NCBI GenBank assembly: GCA_012845835.1 | Contig: JABAKD010000024.1 | Location: forward strand, 6,474,578-6,538,577 | Direction: 5' to 3' | Source: Undaria pinnatifida | Taxonomy: Eukaryota; Sar; Phaeophyceae; Laminariales; Alariaceae | Length of the DNA: 64,000 nucleotides | Shown here: positions 1-11,690 of the stretch, in pieces | Numbering within the stretch: the first letter of the stretch is position 1 | Layout: every line of letters begins with the position of its first letter | Notes under the pieces: generated by a model | What the model saw: only the letters and a program-made list of their open reading frames with translations | Database searches by the model: none | What the model was told of the DNA's origin: nothing | Translations under genes and position numbers: made by a program

Positions 1-2100
1 ACCTAATTGCCGATAGGAGATAAGATCATAGGTGTGCGGTCCAGTGTCAGGCAGTGAAGGCCAGGGGATGTAGTTGGACTTTTTTTTTTTTTTATCCTCC
101 GGCGGATGGGGAAAAATAAAGCTTTAGCTCACCACACTTCCACGTATTTTCATACGCGTCGTGTGTCGATTTAGCTCAGTTGCTTTCGCAGCCCAACGCA
201 ACTGGCGCACCCTTCGGGTCCCATTAGTAGTTGGACTATTACACGTGGCAGCGGATGTGACCGACAGGGATTTGAGCAACGGCGGGGTCTTTCAACACGC
301 TTCCCTTCCCTCCTTGTGATCTTCAATGGCCCATATACTTCGGCAGGGGTGCACCTACGTTTTCCGAGGGGCCTCATGTGGTCGTTGGAGGATATCGCGT
401 TACCTCACCACACTACACTTTGAGAAATAACTAATGCACACCGAGACGAGCAGACCGATCTGTCCTAGATATACGGAGTATATCCATGAACGCGCGCAGA
501 CGACATTTTAACGATGCGCTTGTAGCACGGTTGAGCCACACGATGTTTCCCGCTGAAGGACTCCTCAACTCAGGAGCTATTAATACCCAATATTTCACTA
601 AGCTATATATGTGGAACATGAGCTGTGCTAAAACACCATTATATTTTGTTTAGAGCATTCCTAGAAAGTGGGAATATTTGTCGAGATATAATATATGCAA
701 CTTCCAAGGCAGCCTCAACAGCAAATGGTCGACACCAGGCAATGGCTGTCAAGTGATACGTACGGTGTTCGAATCCGGAGAACACTCGTTGAGTTAAGTA
801 ACATCGAGGGGCGCTCGATCCTCCTCCCACGCGGCCTTCGGGATGCTGGTCTGATCACCGTCGAATGCTGTATTCCCAATCGTTTACGTAATGACTTTAC
901 AAACCGGATGTATCGAGTGCCTAATTGGATGCACTTTCTTGCCGTGCCCACATCCCGCCCGTGCGATGCCCTTGCGAGCGGTACGACATCGTTGGACTGT
1001 TCAGTATTGGAGCATAGCCCCTTTTCGCTCTCACTTCACCATCAAGCCCTCCTCGCTCACGATATGTGGTATATTTCGCTTTGTTCTGGTCTTGTTTAAC
1101 GCCTCTACCAGAACAAAATCACAATTTGGCGCTTCGACGCAGAGTCTGTTCGACGATGCTCCGGTTATGGAGAGGTGTTGCAACGACTTCGGCTAGGGGG
1201 ACCCGAACGTTTCAGGTACGGTGACAAGTCTTTGCAGACGTTTACCGCGATCAACTAACGACGAGCGGTGTTTGTTTGCGTTCGGGTAGAAGTACATGCC
1301 CCTTTCCGTATACGTGCAGTCGGTCGATTGTTTGGTCGAGCCTGTCGCAGAGTCCCGACGTCTGCTGAGATGGGGGTAATACATGTTGGACAACCTTACA
1401 TTGCCTGAAGCGCAGAGTAACTACCCAATTTCGTTGGAATGCCCATGCATGCATATGACGCATGCTACGATAGAGTTAGCACTTTCTCCTGAAATGTTTT
1501 GTGAATGACGGGGCTACTTAACCCTGAATCGTTGGAAATAGACTATTTTTTTTGCATGATTCTCGTTGTTTACCTACGCCATGGGGTTTTCATCCGGCGG
1601 CAGTTTTTTTTTTCTCCGAACCAGTTCTGGGGAGAGGTCTTAAGCTCCCGAGTTAAGGAACTTCAGAAAAAAACGGTGCACCTCTATCGTATGGAGATGC
1701 CTAAGAGAGGAACCTCGGGAACACGATGTGCACCCCTACCGTAGCAACCGTGGTGGCACGTCTACCTCCACGACGTATAGGTCATGGCACGTAATACGAT
1801 AGAGGTAACATTTTTGGGCCAAAATCATTTTCTGGTTTTCTGAATGACGGGCCTCCTTCTCCTGTCATTTTCCGAATTCCGTTCTTGTTGTGTATAGTCG
1901 TTGTTTTTTTTTGTCTGGGCGTCGGGTTTGTTCATCAGATTGCTCTCAACGTCTTTAAAATCTCAAAATCCCTCCCTATAGTAACTTAGAAGTATAGTTG
2001 TCTCCCAAGAGGGCTTCAAGTAGTCAAGGTATTAAGGTTTACCCACAAATAGGTTTCGCGTGAGGTACTATACTATTAATAGTATGTAGCTCCTCAAGTG
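1..2100. other. Unassigned stretch left of the recognised repeat units
   Basis: I see no gene I can support here. The longest frame (695-1099, + strand, 134 codons) has no recognisable motif and overlaps open frames on the other strand. Visible structure is limited to a T tract at 80-93, a degenerate direct repeat pairing about 1,490-1,600 with 1,830-1,930 (both contain tgaatgacggg), and a perfect 12-bp inverted repeat at 1,681-1,692 and 1,794-1,805. No part of this stretch aligned by eye to U1-U3, so it may precede the array or be a badly decayed part of it. Confidence 0.4.
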
Positions 2101-2334
2101 AGAATCTCTACAAAAAAATGACCACGCCTAAGTGCAGGAAGAGCTATTGCCACCGCTGCTGCCACCGCGAAAGTAGCAGCACCTGCAGCTCCCGGCGGCA
2201 CCACCTCCTGCTTGGTCGCCCCGTCTGAATCCGAGACCGATGAAGCCGACAGCGAGAGGGGGATTTGGGGGTATTATATATGGTTCTGCTTTTTGGTGTT
2301 GAAACTGAACTGCGAGTCGTATCCATTATGATGC

Positions 2335-2601
2335 GATCAAGGCTACCATAGGGGGGGTACCCCCATTTTCACTTGTGTGTTTGAGCCACTCGCACGAGTA
2401 GCTCTGTAGCCTACGGATGAAGATGGTTTAGGAACTTGGTTTGCCGCAGCTTAGATCACCTTTGCATTGCGGATTGATTTCGTCAATATAAAACATAAAG
2501 AAAACGTAAGATTGCATTGGAACAAAGGGGTTACTCGCGCGAGTGACCCCTAGCCACTGAAATAAAAGGCCCAAAAGGGGGCCCCCCTACCGTAGCCTTG
2601 G
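2335..2601. mobile_element. Small inverted-repeat element (MITE-like), about 267 bp
   Basis: The ends form a terminal inverted repeat: the left end reads aaggctaccataggggggg and the reverse complement of the right end reads aaggctacggtagggggg. Both continue into C-rich then T-rich sequence. The flanks carry atgc on each side, a candidate 4-bp target duplication. The paralogous place in U1 (near 19,690-19,710) lacks the element. There is no coding capacity. The superfamily is not assigned; the 4-bp duplication is the same length as that of the seven-copy family described elsewhere. Confidence 0.6.
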
Positions 2602-4321
2602 TCATGCGTGACAACGTGGGATGCTCAGCCCAATGACGTGTGGGAGCGAGCTGGAATCGGTACGAGCTGACTTGTTTCGGTGGGGGTCGCTGGGAGGCAC
2701 GGGCACTTGGCTACGAAGGCTACCCCCCGTTCGGACAGAACCAAGACCCCCCGTCTTTGTTTTCAGTTTTATCTTTTTGCTGGTTCTTAGTATAGCAGAG
2801 TAGCAGTCCTGGTTTCACTATTATTTTTCCAAACAGAGGCAAGCATCACAAACAGTTGGTACTCCCATAGTAACGCTCTTCGTGAGTATGCACGTGCCTA
2901 ATATATACCAGAAATTCAGCAAAAAAGGAGCTTCTTATGTTGGAGAACCAGGATGTTGGGTGTATGTGAGCATTAATAGATGCACGACAACTAACTGCTG
3001 ACTGAATTACGTAGCGCTGGCTTGTGGTTGCAGTGTTTCTCAAGTATTTTCTGTCTTGTGTACAACTGCTTGGGACCTGGGTCATTGTCAATCAACGACT
3101 TCACCCTTAACCGAACGGGTCTGCGGACTTTCGTTTCTGAGAGTTTTCACGCGTCGGATATGTTACCAATGAGTGATTAGAATGCACGCTTGGGGCTGGT
3201 CGTACCGTTGCGCAAAAAGATTGACGGTATTTCATCCTGTACATCACAGTATAACTGCTGCATGCGTCCGCGGGGTAACAGGTTGTCAGCCTCACGGAGA
3301 CACCATGATCGAGAATCTGAGGCTTGGCAGGCCTTCCGCAGCTAGGCAAGTAAACAGCACGCATTATCATGGTGGAATTTTTTTGTTTTATTGTCGCCGG
3401 CGAGAGAGCAAAGAAGTGGAGACATTCACCTCTGTCGCCGAGACGTCGGTTCTTCACGGCAGTTACGGAAAATATATAAATCCTCCCGGGGTGAAATCAT
3501 GCCTTCCATCTACTACACGTATCCCGCCGCACACGATTGTGCGACACCTCACCCAGCCTTTTCCCGATCATGCTCAACACTCCACTATAGTGCAGAAATT
3601 TCCACCTGGAAAGACACCGGGAGAATACGGAACTAGTCGAGGTATAACTCACGTGTTATAAGGCGATACCGGTGGTTGTGAATGAGTAGACTCGATGGGT
3701 ATCCTAGATGATATGATCCGCAGAAGGGGGGCACAGGTGTGTCTATCGCTAGACCACAGCTGACAGCCGTGCAAAACCCGGATAGTAGAAGTCTATTATT
3801 ATAATTGAGCAAGGCTTGCTTGAATGGGTCAGAATGCAAGAGTGGGGTGGGGGGAGTTGCTTGGTCATGGCCAAGCTACGAGGACCGGCTCTCGTACTGG
3901 CAAGGAATACAAAGTGACATCCCCGACGTCACCCCTAAGCGCAAGCTGCTACCTGCCTACGTCGGACACTCCATAAGGCCACGCGCGTGACGCGCTGCAA
4001 ACTTGAAGTAGGAGTCAAGACCGCAGCCAATCACACCGAGTCCTAGTGCTATTCTAAGAACCATACTACCGATTATTTGAGCGCGCAACTATTTTTTTTT
4101 ATTTTTTATTTCATTTTCTCTCACACTTCTACTTTCCAGCTTCTGGACAAGCCGTGGTCACAGGTGTCGTCCCTTCCCCCCCCCCGGTTCTTGCTTTCAG
4201 TTTTTATCGCATCCCACCGCTTGTCGATTTTTCATCGAGTGTTGCTACCTCACGCTCTCGCGCTTTCCGCAAGTCAATTTGTGCACAAGAAAAAGTCTCA
4301 ACGAAATTATACGAATAAGCA

Positions 4322-4410
4322 CTCGGCGGGGCTCGAACTCACGAAACTGACCTATATATACCAGGCTCGAGAATAACCTGATACGCCACTGAGGCGACCG
4401 GTATATAAAC
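4322..4410 (-). other. tRNA-like relic (possible SINE head)
   Basis: On the minus strand an A-box-like stretch (cctcagtggcgtatcagg, about 4,381-4,398) is followed by a B-box-like gagttcgagcccc (about 4,328-4,341). A 5-bp anticodon-type stem with a 7-nt loop can be drawn with TCT in the anticodon place. The T stem has a mismatch and no acceptor stem can be formed, so this is not a functional tRNA. A tRNA-derived SINE fragment or a decayed tRNA gene is the likely origin. Confidence 0.3.
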
Positions 4411-5515
4411 ACAGCAGTCAATCAGCTCGAGGCGTAGCCAAAGACATGGAGCTATTGTTTTACTGCTAATTATACGTCAAGCGCAGATTTGGTCGGCATT
4501 GTGTTCTCGCGTTTGAAATAGTAGGCTCATTATTATGCTGTCGTGCTATAAATGTACGTGCTTATTCCTGAATCTCGCAAGACGGTTCCTAATCACACTA
4601 CGGATCCCGAATCTCATGGTCGATTCCGAATCACACGGCAGTTGAATAACGAAAATCAGACCTTAATTAAGCAACAGGCCCTAGGGGTGGACGGTTGGTC
4701 TATTGCCCATATAAATAGTGTATACGAGGTGGTACACCATACAAGTAATAACATGGTGTAGAAATGTGTTTTATTGTGTTCTTCACGCCAAACTGACTTT
4801 TCCATCCTGATGCCGTGCCTTTATTGTTATCGTGCGAGATTGTAGTTTGACCATGGGCAATGATTGATGACTGAGGTGTTTTACGACAAAAAGTAATTGC
4901 GACCATGATTTATTAACATACGATTATTGCCTGGCATCTGATTTTTGTACCATGTACTATTATTATTGTTGATGGCCGAAAAACAAACATTTCCCACGGC
5001 AGCAGAGCTATTCATGAGATTCTCACAAATCTACACTTACTTTCTCTACATACAGCAGAATCATTATTGATAACTACCGGTAACTGCTGCATAACGTCAT
5101 AGCGTGATGTCCACCCCTTCGCGCCCCCTTACTCGCTCCCTCCTCATGTGTGTGCAGCGTACGATGTATGTACGGTATCTGTACGTACAAAATCGGAGCG
5201 CATGGGGAATAGCATAGCGAAGATATAAAGCCTATTAGTATTACGCGGGGGATAAACCCGTCACGTACGTAGTGTGGGTGCATTTTAAATTTTTAGAAAA
5301 GATGAACATGACCAATGTTCCTGCGATGGTTATGGAGTTTACATGTACCGTCGTATTATATGCCAGATACACGGGTGCGTTGCAGTCAATTTGTCAAACC
5401 GTTCGAAGATTGTTACTTTATTATCGCGGTACCTTATCAAGTAGTAGCATGGATAAAAACTCATTTAGTCCTGTGATACCAGGCGTCGATCTTCCGGGAA
5501 GGTATATATATATAT

Positions 5516-5758
5516 GTACAGCTGTCAGATTTTGTCCCCCTCAGAAACGGGTTTTATACTTTCCGCGCACAGACTGACTAGCATCACCCTGTTGACCCTG
5601 ATAGCTACACTGTAGTTGCAAGGGGAGTCGCCGACCTATATCCTTAATGAGGACACACAACCCGTAATACGCGCGATCGGAGTATCATACAGCTTGCAAA
5701 TATGAGTTTCGACAAAATATTCGATCTCACAGCTGGAGTGTGTTTTCATTTACTATAA
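5516..5758 (-). mobile_element. Element E fragment, inverted, about 240 bp
   Basis: This is the reverse complement of the first 240 bp of the G-rich element E found at 36,226, 44,279 and 57,227. Shared landmarks are the cagctgtgagatcgaat motif, the gatcgcgcg block and the ggcgactccccttgcaac block. The aligned tail of U1 (about 22,440-22,460) has no counterpart, so it is an insertion here. Only the 5' part is present and the G-rich body is missing. Confidence 0.75.
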
Positions 5759-6886
5759 TATTGGCGGATGACTTGACCCTCGACATAACAACCTCGCGAC
5801 GTTTAGCGAGGCGTTTGCTCTCTGGCTTATTGATGCTCTGAATCAAAGACAAGCTTTGAATATATGCCATAAGGCCGTCATACATACAGGAATGCAATGG
5901 TTTACTGGCAGGATTTGCGATGAAAAAAATATAGACTATGTTGTTAGTTACGCAATACTATCCACTAGACCACTGAGGCACGGCGATTGGGTTGATTCTG
6001 AATGGTAGCTTCCGTAGTTCAAGAAACGCACGGTGTTCTATTTAAAGAGTCTTGTACATTCAACGCGTCGGAAGAGCTTGGTTGGAGTAGAACGGGACTT
6101 GTTGGGCTAAAACCATGCATTTTAAGGGAAGCTTTGGCGTATATCAGCTGGAGTTGTGGCGGTTGGGAAGGCATGATATTCAAATCAAATAGTCTCGCAA
6201 CTCCAACGCGTTTTTAGGGCGTGGTACGGACAAACCCAAACGGACTGGTCGGACAATTATCGTGCATTAGATGGCATGTGAAATGATAGTGTCATGTTTC
6301 TACTTTGGGTTGTTTGAAATATTGATAAACATGGACTGGCAGTATTTATTTGGGTCCGAAGAGTTTTAATGGTGAAAATGATATTCTGCTGCATTTCAAT
6401 GTGAAAAGTTATCGATGGATACTTGGGAATTTGGACGGGTTTTTTTCTTGTGTACTCAACCGGGAGGCAGTTGCCTGCTCCTATGGTGATTTCCGGACCT
6501 ACTCTCCTAGAACACTCGTTTTAAGCCTTTTTCGCCAGCTGATGTCTGTACCTGAACTATGGTACAAACACACTTGTCACGGCAACTAAGTGAGGATTAA
6601 GGTTGGAGTGCCAACCCTATCCCAGTAGCTGATGTCCGTATGACCACTGTGAACCTCCACTTGTTACGGCAACAACTGCGTGCGGGTTGATAAATCTTCA
6701 AGATTTGTACTTGGGGAGCTGTCGTGCTAGTACACCCAATCCAACCCTATTCCATTGAGTTGGTGACCGTTTTACCGGGAAGGCTGAGTGCTGGTTACCG
6801 CGTTGATGTTGGGGTTTTAGACTTTCGACGTTGAATTTCTGATTTCGAACTTTGGATTAGGGATTTAGGAACTCGGACTTTGCATA

Positions 6887-7623
6887 CAGTCGTCCCCGCT
6901 TTAAAGACACTCTACTTAAGGAAACTCCCCGCCATAAAGACACATTTTTTTCCCAGAACATGGTGCCCCGCAGATGTACAATAATAAGGGGGGGGTACCT
7001 TTTCCACTTTGCGCCCCCCCCCCAATTTTTTTTGCTGGGGCAGCACACTGCTGTATAACATCGACAGCGGTCTGCTGCAGCCCGCACTACCGCGTGTGGG
7101 TATGGAGAGATTAACCCTAACCCTAACCTAGGTAACTTGCGTGTATCGTATCAGAGCTAGTTCCAACGAACTGATGTGTCTCAGGTGTGTTCGCGATATC
7201 TCGGGCATGATGTTCACCGTGAGAATAACGCCTTGACAATTAGAAAAGCCTGCAACAACACCAGCGCAATGCCGTACACATTACAGCAAGAAGAGCCTGC
7301 ATCAACAACAGCGCACTGCCGTACACATTACAATAGGTCGTGCTGCACTCCTTCACGGGTTTCGGTGGTGGAGGGAAATTCAAAATGTGTAAAGTATTGG
7401 AGTGTACTACAGCAGTAGTGTTGCGGCCTTTCAAATCCCGTGTTGTAGCTTTTAAGCAACACAGTTTCGTGGTCGCATTCCTGCTTCAATGCGCGTATTT
7501 TGACATATGTTACACCTCCATTGGCCCCGGGGACGGTGAGTTAGTGGCCCCGGAATCCTAAAGACACTTCCCCGCGTTAAAGACACTCCCAAAAACGCGG
7601 TGTCTTTAAAGCGGGGTCGACTG
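6887..7623. mobile_element. pogo/Tc1-mariner-like non-autonomous element, 737 bp
   Basis: The left end begins cagtcgtccccgctttaaag and the reverse complement of the right end begins cagtcgaccccgctttaaag. The near-perfect inverted repeat is flanked on both sides by TA (6,885-6,886 and 7,624-7,625), the target-site signature of Tc1/mariner and pogo elements. Further ttaaagacac motifs lie just inside both ends. The paralogous sites in U2 (near 23,650) and U3 (near 45,810) are empty. Inside are a G-rich tract (about 6,990-7,020), a telomere-like taaccctaaccctaacct (7,112-7,129), and a tandem pair of about 48 bp at 7,246-7,335. No transposase frame is visible. Confidence 0.85.
7112..7129. repeat. 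Short telomere-like tract
   Basis: About 2.5 copies of ccctaa lie inside the pogo-like element. This is too short to be a telomere and could be a chance or filler sequence at a repair junction. Confidence 0.35.
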
Positions 7624-8121
7624 TATTCGTGTTTTATCTTGGATCTTAGTTTTTGAATATTAATCCTGGATACTGTCGCTGGATTATAAGGGTCGGTTTT
7701 TAGAGCGGTTTTGAGCACTATGGTATTGCAGTCTTTCTTATTTTCATAACAATAGGTATTGATGGACTGTGTTTTTCGTTGACTCGTTTTACCTTGAGGA
7801 TTTGGTTTTTTGTCAGGTCATGCCGTATCAGTTACACAGCAGGGAGGCTGTCGACTGTAGGCTTAGATACAATACGGACAAGACGATAGTTGGAAATAGT
7901 AGTTGACATTTCCCAATGAAGCTATGTACCTGCTGGTGACCCACCATCCCACTTCTGTTCGTGCGATAGGTAAGCCATGCACGCTTCAAAAGTCAAGGAA
8001 CATGGACGTATTTTGAACAGGCCAACCTCGGAAAATGACAGTCTCGAACCCCGGTGCTCTCTTCCAACTTGAATATGAGGTATCAAGATACATCACTGAC
8101 ACCTAGTGGGAGTATCACCAT

Positions 8122-8922
8122 GTGCTGTGCGATTTATTCAGATTTTACCGCCGCCGTCACAAACGATACCACCCGATTATATTAGTATTCAAGACTAGAT
8201 GCGGAAGACGAAACCGAGATGCGCATGTTTCTTTCCCATGCACCGAACAGCTTTCCGAGGTGGACAAAAATGTAGCTCCGAAGACGCTCTGCTGCAGAGC
8301 TACAGATTTCCGACCCTGCATCCAAGAAACTCATGATGAGTGGATCCATTTCAATGCAAGTAGTAGAATTTTGAGGTTCGGACTCGGTTGTATCGTTGTT
8401 GGTATGACAATAACGTCCGCACACGCTTCAGTACCGAACCAAAGCGTTTTACGTTCAATGTACAGCTGCAGCAAAAATAGCCACATAGCTCCGAGCTGTC
8501 TTCGAGGAGTGGTAGGACGGAGACGTCACCTCCAAAAATCCCCAATGAAGCAAACATGCCCCACACGTCTTAATGTTCGGATGGTTATACCTCGTAATCG
8601 CCACACGAGCAGGACCCCGTGTGTTCCGTCCGTATTGTTTCCACGCACAAACGAAGCCGGTGAACCTGCGGTCGTGAAATCTTGCCTATTCCCACACGAT
8701 AAACGTTGATATACTGCGTGCCTGGAAATCGAACATGCTGTGATTCCCGTGACACATGCCAGCCACAATAACAACCTCCCATTGAGGGATTGTTCTTGTC
8801 GGACTGGACCATCGCCCTCCAACCTGAAGACACAAGGCTTGAAACCATAAATGATAGAATATCGGCTGTACAGTACTTATAAGCCATACGGTTACTCGTT
8901 GAGCAGAGCTTCCTTCAGCCAA
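8122..8922. pseudogene. Conserved gene-relic block 1 (U1 copy), unknown
   Basis: The block holds a 195-codon + strand frame (8,122-8,709), and minus-strand frames that can be followed into U2 and U3 in matching register. One minus patch reads LGKLFGAWE...RISVS in U1, LGRLFDAWE in U2 and LGRLFGARE in U3. Another (8,686-8,922) shares the pattern VxVWLxxxVQPxxYxxW with 25,170-25,520. Comparing minus-strand codons between U1 and U2 by eye gives mostly replacement changes, so I see no sign of purifying selection. A decayed gene or captured host sequence is likely; the strand is uncertain and the family is not recognised. Confidence 0.35.
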
Positions 8923-9105
8923 GAGTAGCTGGATTGCCCCCTCAATAATTCACACGCCAAACGACAGTTCAATGCTACTGAGAGTCCAAGAGATTATCGC
9001 TTGGCGTCGTCCACAGACTGCGCTACAAGCAGGATACAGTCGGCACACCAGAATAGTTCGCACGGAACTACCAACTGCACCGTCTGTCTGGAAAACAAAT
9101 CATCC

Positions 9106-9318
9106 CTACATTAAGTCTGGAAAACATATCATCCCAACATTAATGCTGTTAAACGTGAGCTCCCACCCTCTAGAAGGGATTCCAAACCACAGCGTTTTCG
9201 GTCCGTCATATACGAATGTAGTTCCCTTGTTTGGACCATTCCAAAGAAACCCTACAAGTAATATTGCGACACGTTCGCATGTAAGCGCGCCACTTCTACC
9301 CCCCACATGCGGAACCAT
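9106..9318 (-). pseudogene. Gene-relic block 2 (U1 copy), unknown
   Basis: A 70-codon minus frame contains TLWFGIPSRGWELTFNSIN. U2 keeps TLWFGIPLSEWDVTFNSMN in the matching frame (25,571-25,915), and U3 (about 47,340-47,430) has a stop codon inside the same motif. The frame is conserved across an old duplication, but changes fall evenly over codon positions. It may be an exon of a decayed multi-exon gene running right to left together with the neighbouring blocks. No family is recognised. Confidence 0.3.
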
Positions 9319-9433
9319 TCACAACAGAAATGTCGTACGCCACTGACTGGTGAGTTCGAAACTGGGATCATTCCATTGGGTGGTCGGTGGTCCCGCTTCA
9401 CACCGCTTCATCCCCAGGAAACCTTCCACCCCA

Positions 9434-9682
9434 TCACCCACCACGTGGAGATTGTAGTAGTTGCTCTTCCTCTTCCGTCGCAACCGATTCCTCCGCTTGC
9501 GCTTGTGAGGATCGGGTCGTGACAAAACCTTCATCACGTAGATCGTCACCTACTTGTGTAGATGTTTTGGTTTGGGGAGAGTTAGTGAGGCAAGACAGAC
9601 GGAGTGGAAGTGAGGCAGACGTTCCAATTGGGGATGTGGCTTGAAGTGATGAGTTTGTCTGTCTAAGATGTATCCTCCACAC
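9434..9682 (-). pseudogene. Gene-relic block 3 (U1 copy), acidic patch
   Basis: An 82-codon minus frame whose C-terminal half (GFVTTRSSQAQAEESVATEE, then more E) matches the U2 frame 26,042-26,296 and the U3 frame 47,660-47,848 (GFVTIRPAQARVEESVETEE). The N-terminal halves differ between units because of frame changes. It lies between blocks 2 and 4 of the same apparent right-to-left relic. Function unknown. Confidence 0.3.
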
Positions 9683-9899
9683 ACTAATCGTAGAAATCGC
9701 TGCAGGTCTGTAACCCCAGGCATGTTGATATGAAACCCGTCATGTCGGCTCCGTGAATGGTCACAATATACGTACGGAGTTCGTGCTGGGTATTATTAGT
9801 GCGTAAATGTATACGAAATATGTGTCAGCAAGAAGACAGTGTCCCGCCACCGTCGCCGCTACGACAGTCGTACGTTTGGCGGTATCCACGACATGCCGC

Positions 9900-11690
9900 G
9901 CTCAGGTCAAAGCGACCTCGTGATAGTCACTGGTACTGCGAGCGGTAAACCGATCGTTGCATTACTACCACTACTTGCCCAAACCACCGAAACACCCGCT
10001 CTAACGACTCACCCGGTGTCCCCTGTCGTCCAGGGTGATATTCACTCCGCCCAAGCGTATCACTACTCGTTCCACATCTTGGCAGTCACGCCTCCGCCAG
10101 GGAAACCACTCCACAGAATCCCCCGTATCCCCTGCGACTACCGTGGATGTCCCGTCCTGCATCTGTTGCTGCAGCGCCGTTCTCGCTCTGAGGATATTGG
10201 ACAACAGGGGTCCCCTGGGGAGTCGTGAAAGCCAGTATTTCGGTCATTTGGGCAAGTAGTGGTAGTAATGCAAAGATCGTTCTAACGCTCGCAATACCAG
10301 TGACTATGGGGTGGCTTCCTTGGCGGAGGCATGACTGCCAAGATGTTGAACGAGCAAGGGATTGCCTGGGCAGAGTGCTCATCACCCTGGACAACAGGGG
10401 ATGCCTAGTCATAACTACTCTGCTCAGTTGCACCCTTGCGCGTTCTACAACTTGGCGGTCACGCCTCCCCCAGGGAAGCCACCTCATAGAATCCCCCGTA
10501 TCCCCTGCCATTGTGTTAGATGTTCCCTACTGCATCTGTTGTTACAGCGCCTTTCTCGATCGGAGGATACGCTTTAGCTTACCCGCTCTGGAAGCTAGCA
10601 GCAACATGGAATGGACCCCTCTGTGGCCATCGCTGGGTGCGAGGGTCGACGACTTCCATACAACTTGGCAAAAATAACGCAGCAATTGCTGGCGAGCCAT
10701 ATCGTAGGCTTGCCTCTTCCTTACCACGTCCCAAGAAGGAATATACGGCAAGCTCCTAGGGCTAGGCTCGAAGGCCTCGCTTGAAGTGGTTGGTCAAGCG
10801 TGAAGAGCAGCTTCAGGCGTGGACCGTGCACGACTGAAGCTGCCCTTCAAGCTTGACCATCCACTTCAAGCGAGCCCTTCGAGCCTAGCCCTAGGAGCTC
10901 GCTGTACATTGCTTCTTGGGCCGTGGTAAGGTAGAGGCAATTCTACGATACGGCTCGCCAGCAATTGCTGCGTTTTTTTCGCCAGGTTGTATGGAAAGTC
11001 GTCGGCTATCGCACCCAGCGACAACCACAGACGGGTCCATTCCATGTTGCTGCTAGCTTTCAGAGCTTGTAAGCTAAAGCGTATCCTCAGAGCGAGAAAG
11101 GCGTCGTATCAACAGATGCAGTAGGGAACATCTAACGCAATGGCAGGGGACACGGAGGATTCTATGAGGTGGCTTCTCTGGGGGAGGCGTAACCGCCAAG
11201 TTGTGGAACGCGCAAGGGTGCAACTGGGCAGAGTAGTTATGACCAGGCATTCCCTGTTGTCCGGGCTGATGAGCACTCTGCCCAGGCGATCCATTGCTCG
11301 TTCCACATTTGGGCGGTCACGCTTTAGCCAAGGAAGCCACTCCATAGTCACTGGTACTGCTAGCAAGTGGATGATCAAGCTTGAAGGGCAGCTTCAGGCG
11401 TGGACCGTCCACCGCTGAAGCTGCTTTTCAAGCTTGACCATCTACTTCAAGGAGTCCTTCGGACCTAGCCCTAGGAGCCCGCTGTACATTCCGTCTTAGG
11501 GCGTGGTAAGGTAAAGGCAAGTCCATGATATGGCTCACCAGCAATGGCTGCGTTTTTGTTTGCCAGTTTGTATGGAACGTCGTCGGCTATCGCACCCAGC
11601 GACGACCACAGACAGGGCCATTCCATGTTGCTGCTAGATTCTAGAGCGGGTAAGCTAAGGCGTACCCTTTTTGTTTCTTGGGGCGTGGTA
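9900..11690. repeat. Foldback cluster: nested inverted and direct duplications
   Basis: The sequence corresponding to U2 26,530-26,950 is present here several times in both orientations. About 9,920-10,030 reappears inverted at about 10,197-10,310. A large palindrome has arms of roughly 520 bp at about 10,300-10,820 and 10,835-11,358, with its centre near gcgtggaccgtgcac. The centre-proximal part of the right arm repeats directly at about 11,380-11,670. Arm identity is well under 100 percent. The open frames inside (for example 10,225-10,677 and 11,140-11,418) follow these duplications and are not taken as genes. A transcript from here could fold into long double-stranded RNA. Confidence 0.85.

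Larger units (their letters stand above)
2100..6690 (+). repeat. Unit U0, partial (tail only) of the long tandem array
   Basis: Blocks at 2,130-2,330, 2,620-3,250, 4,760-4,900 and 5,270-6,690 match, in the same order and orientation, blocks at 19,500-19,690, 19,730-20,300, 21,790-21,910 and 22,240-23,404 of U1. Examples are the shared stretches around gcacgggcacttggct and ccctcgacat. The similarity is old and interrupted by insertions. About 3,300-4,750 has no clear partner in U1, where the LINE relic lies; this part is unassigned and holds no frame I recognise. Confidence 0.6.

Noticed and set aside
4322..4410. tRNA-Arg(TCT) gene on the minus strand
   Set aside because: The anticodon arm can be drawn but the T stem is mismatched, the variable region is too long, and the acceptor ends do not pair. 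Kept only as a tRNA-like relic.
5940..5995. Second tRNA-like A box on the minus strand (also near 22,680)
   Set aside because: The cctcagtggtctagtggat stretch resembles an A box, but no B box or cloverleaf follows in either copy.
7112..7129. Interstitial telomere marking a chromosome end
   Set aside because: Only 2.5 units inside a transposon-like element; not enough to indicate a telomere or fusion.
8122..8709. 195-codon + strand ORF as an intact gene
   Set aside because: The partner regions in U2 and U3 are broken into several frames, and both strands are open over parts of it.
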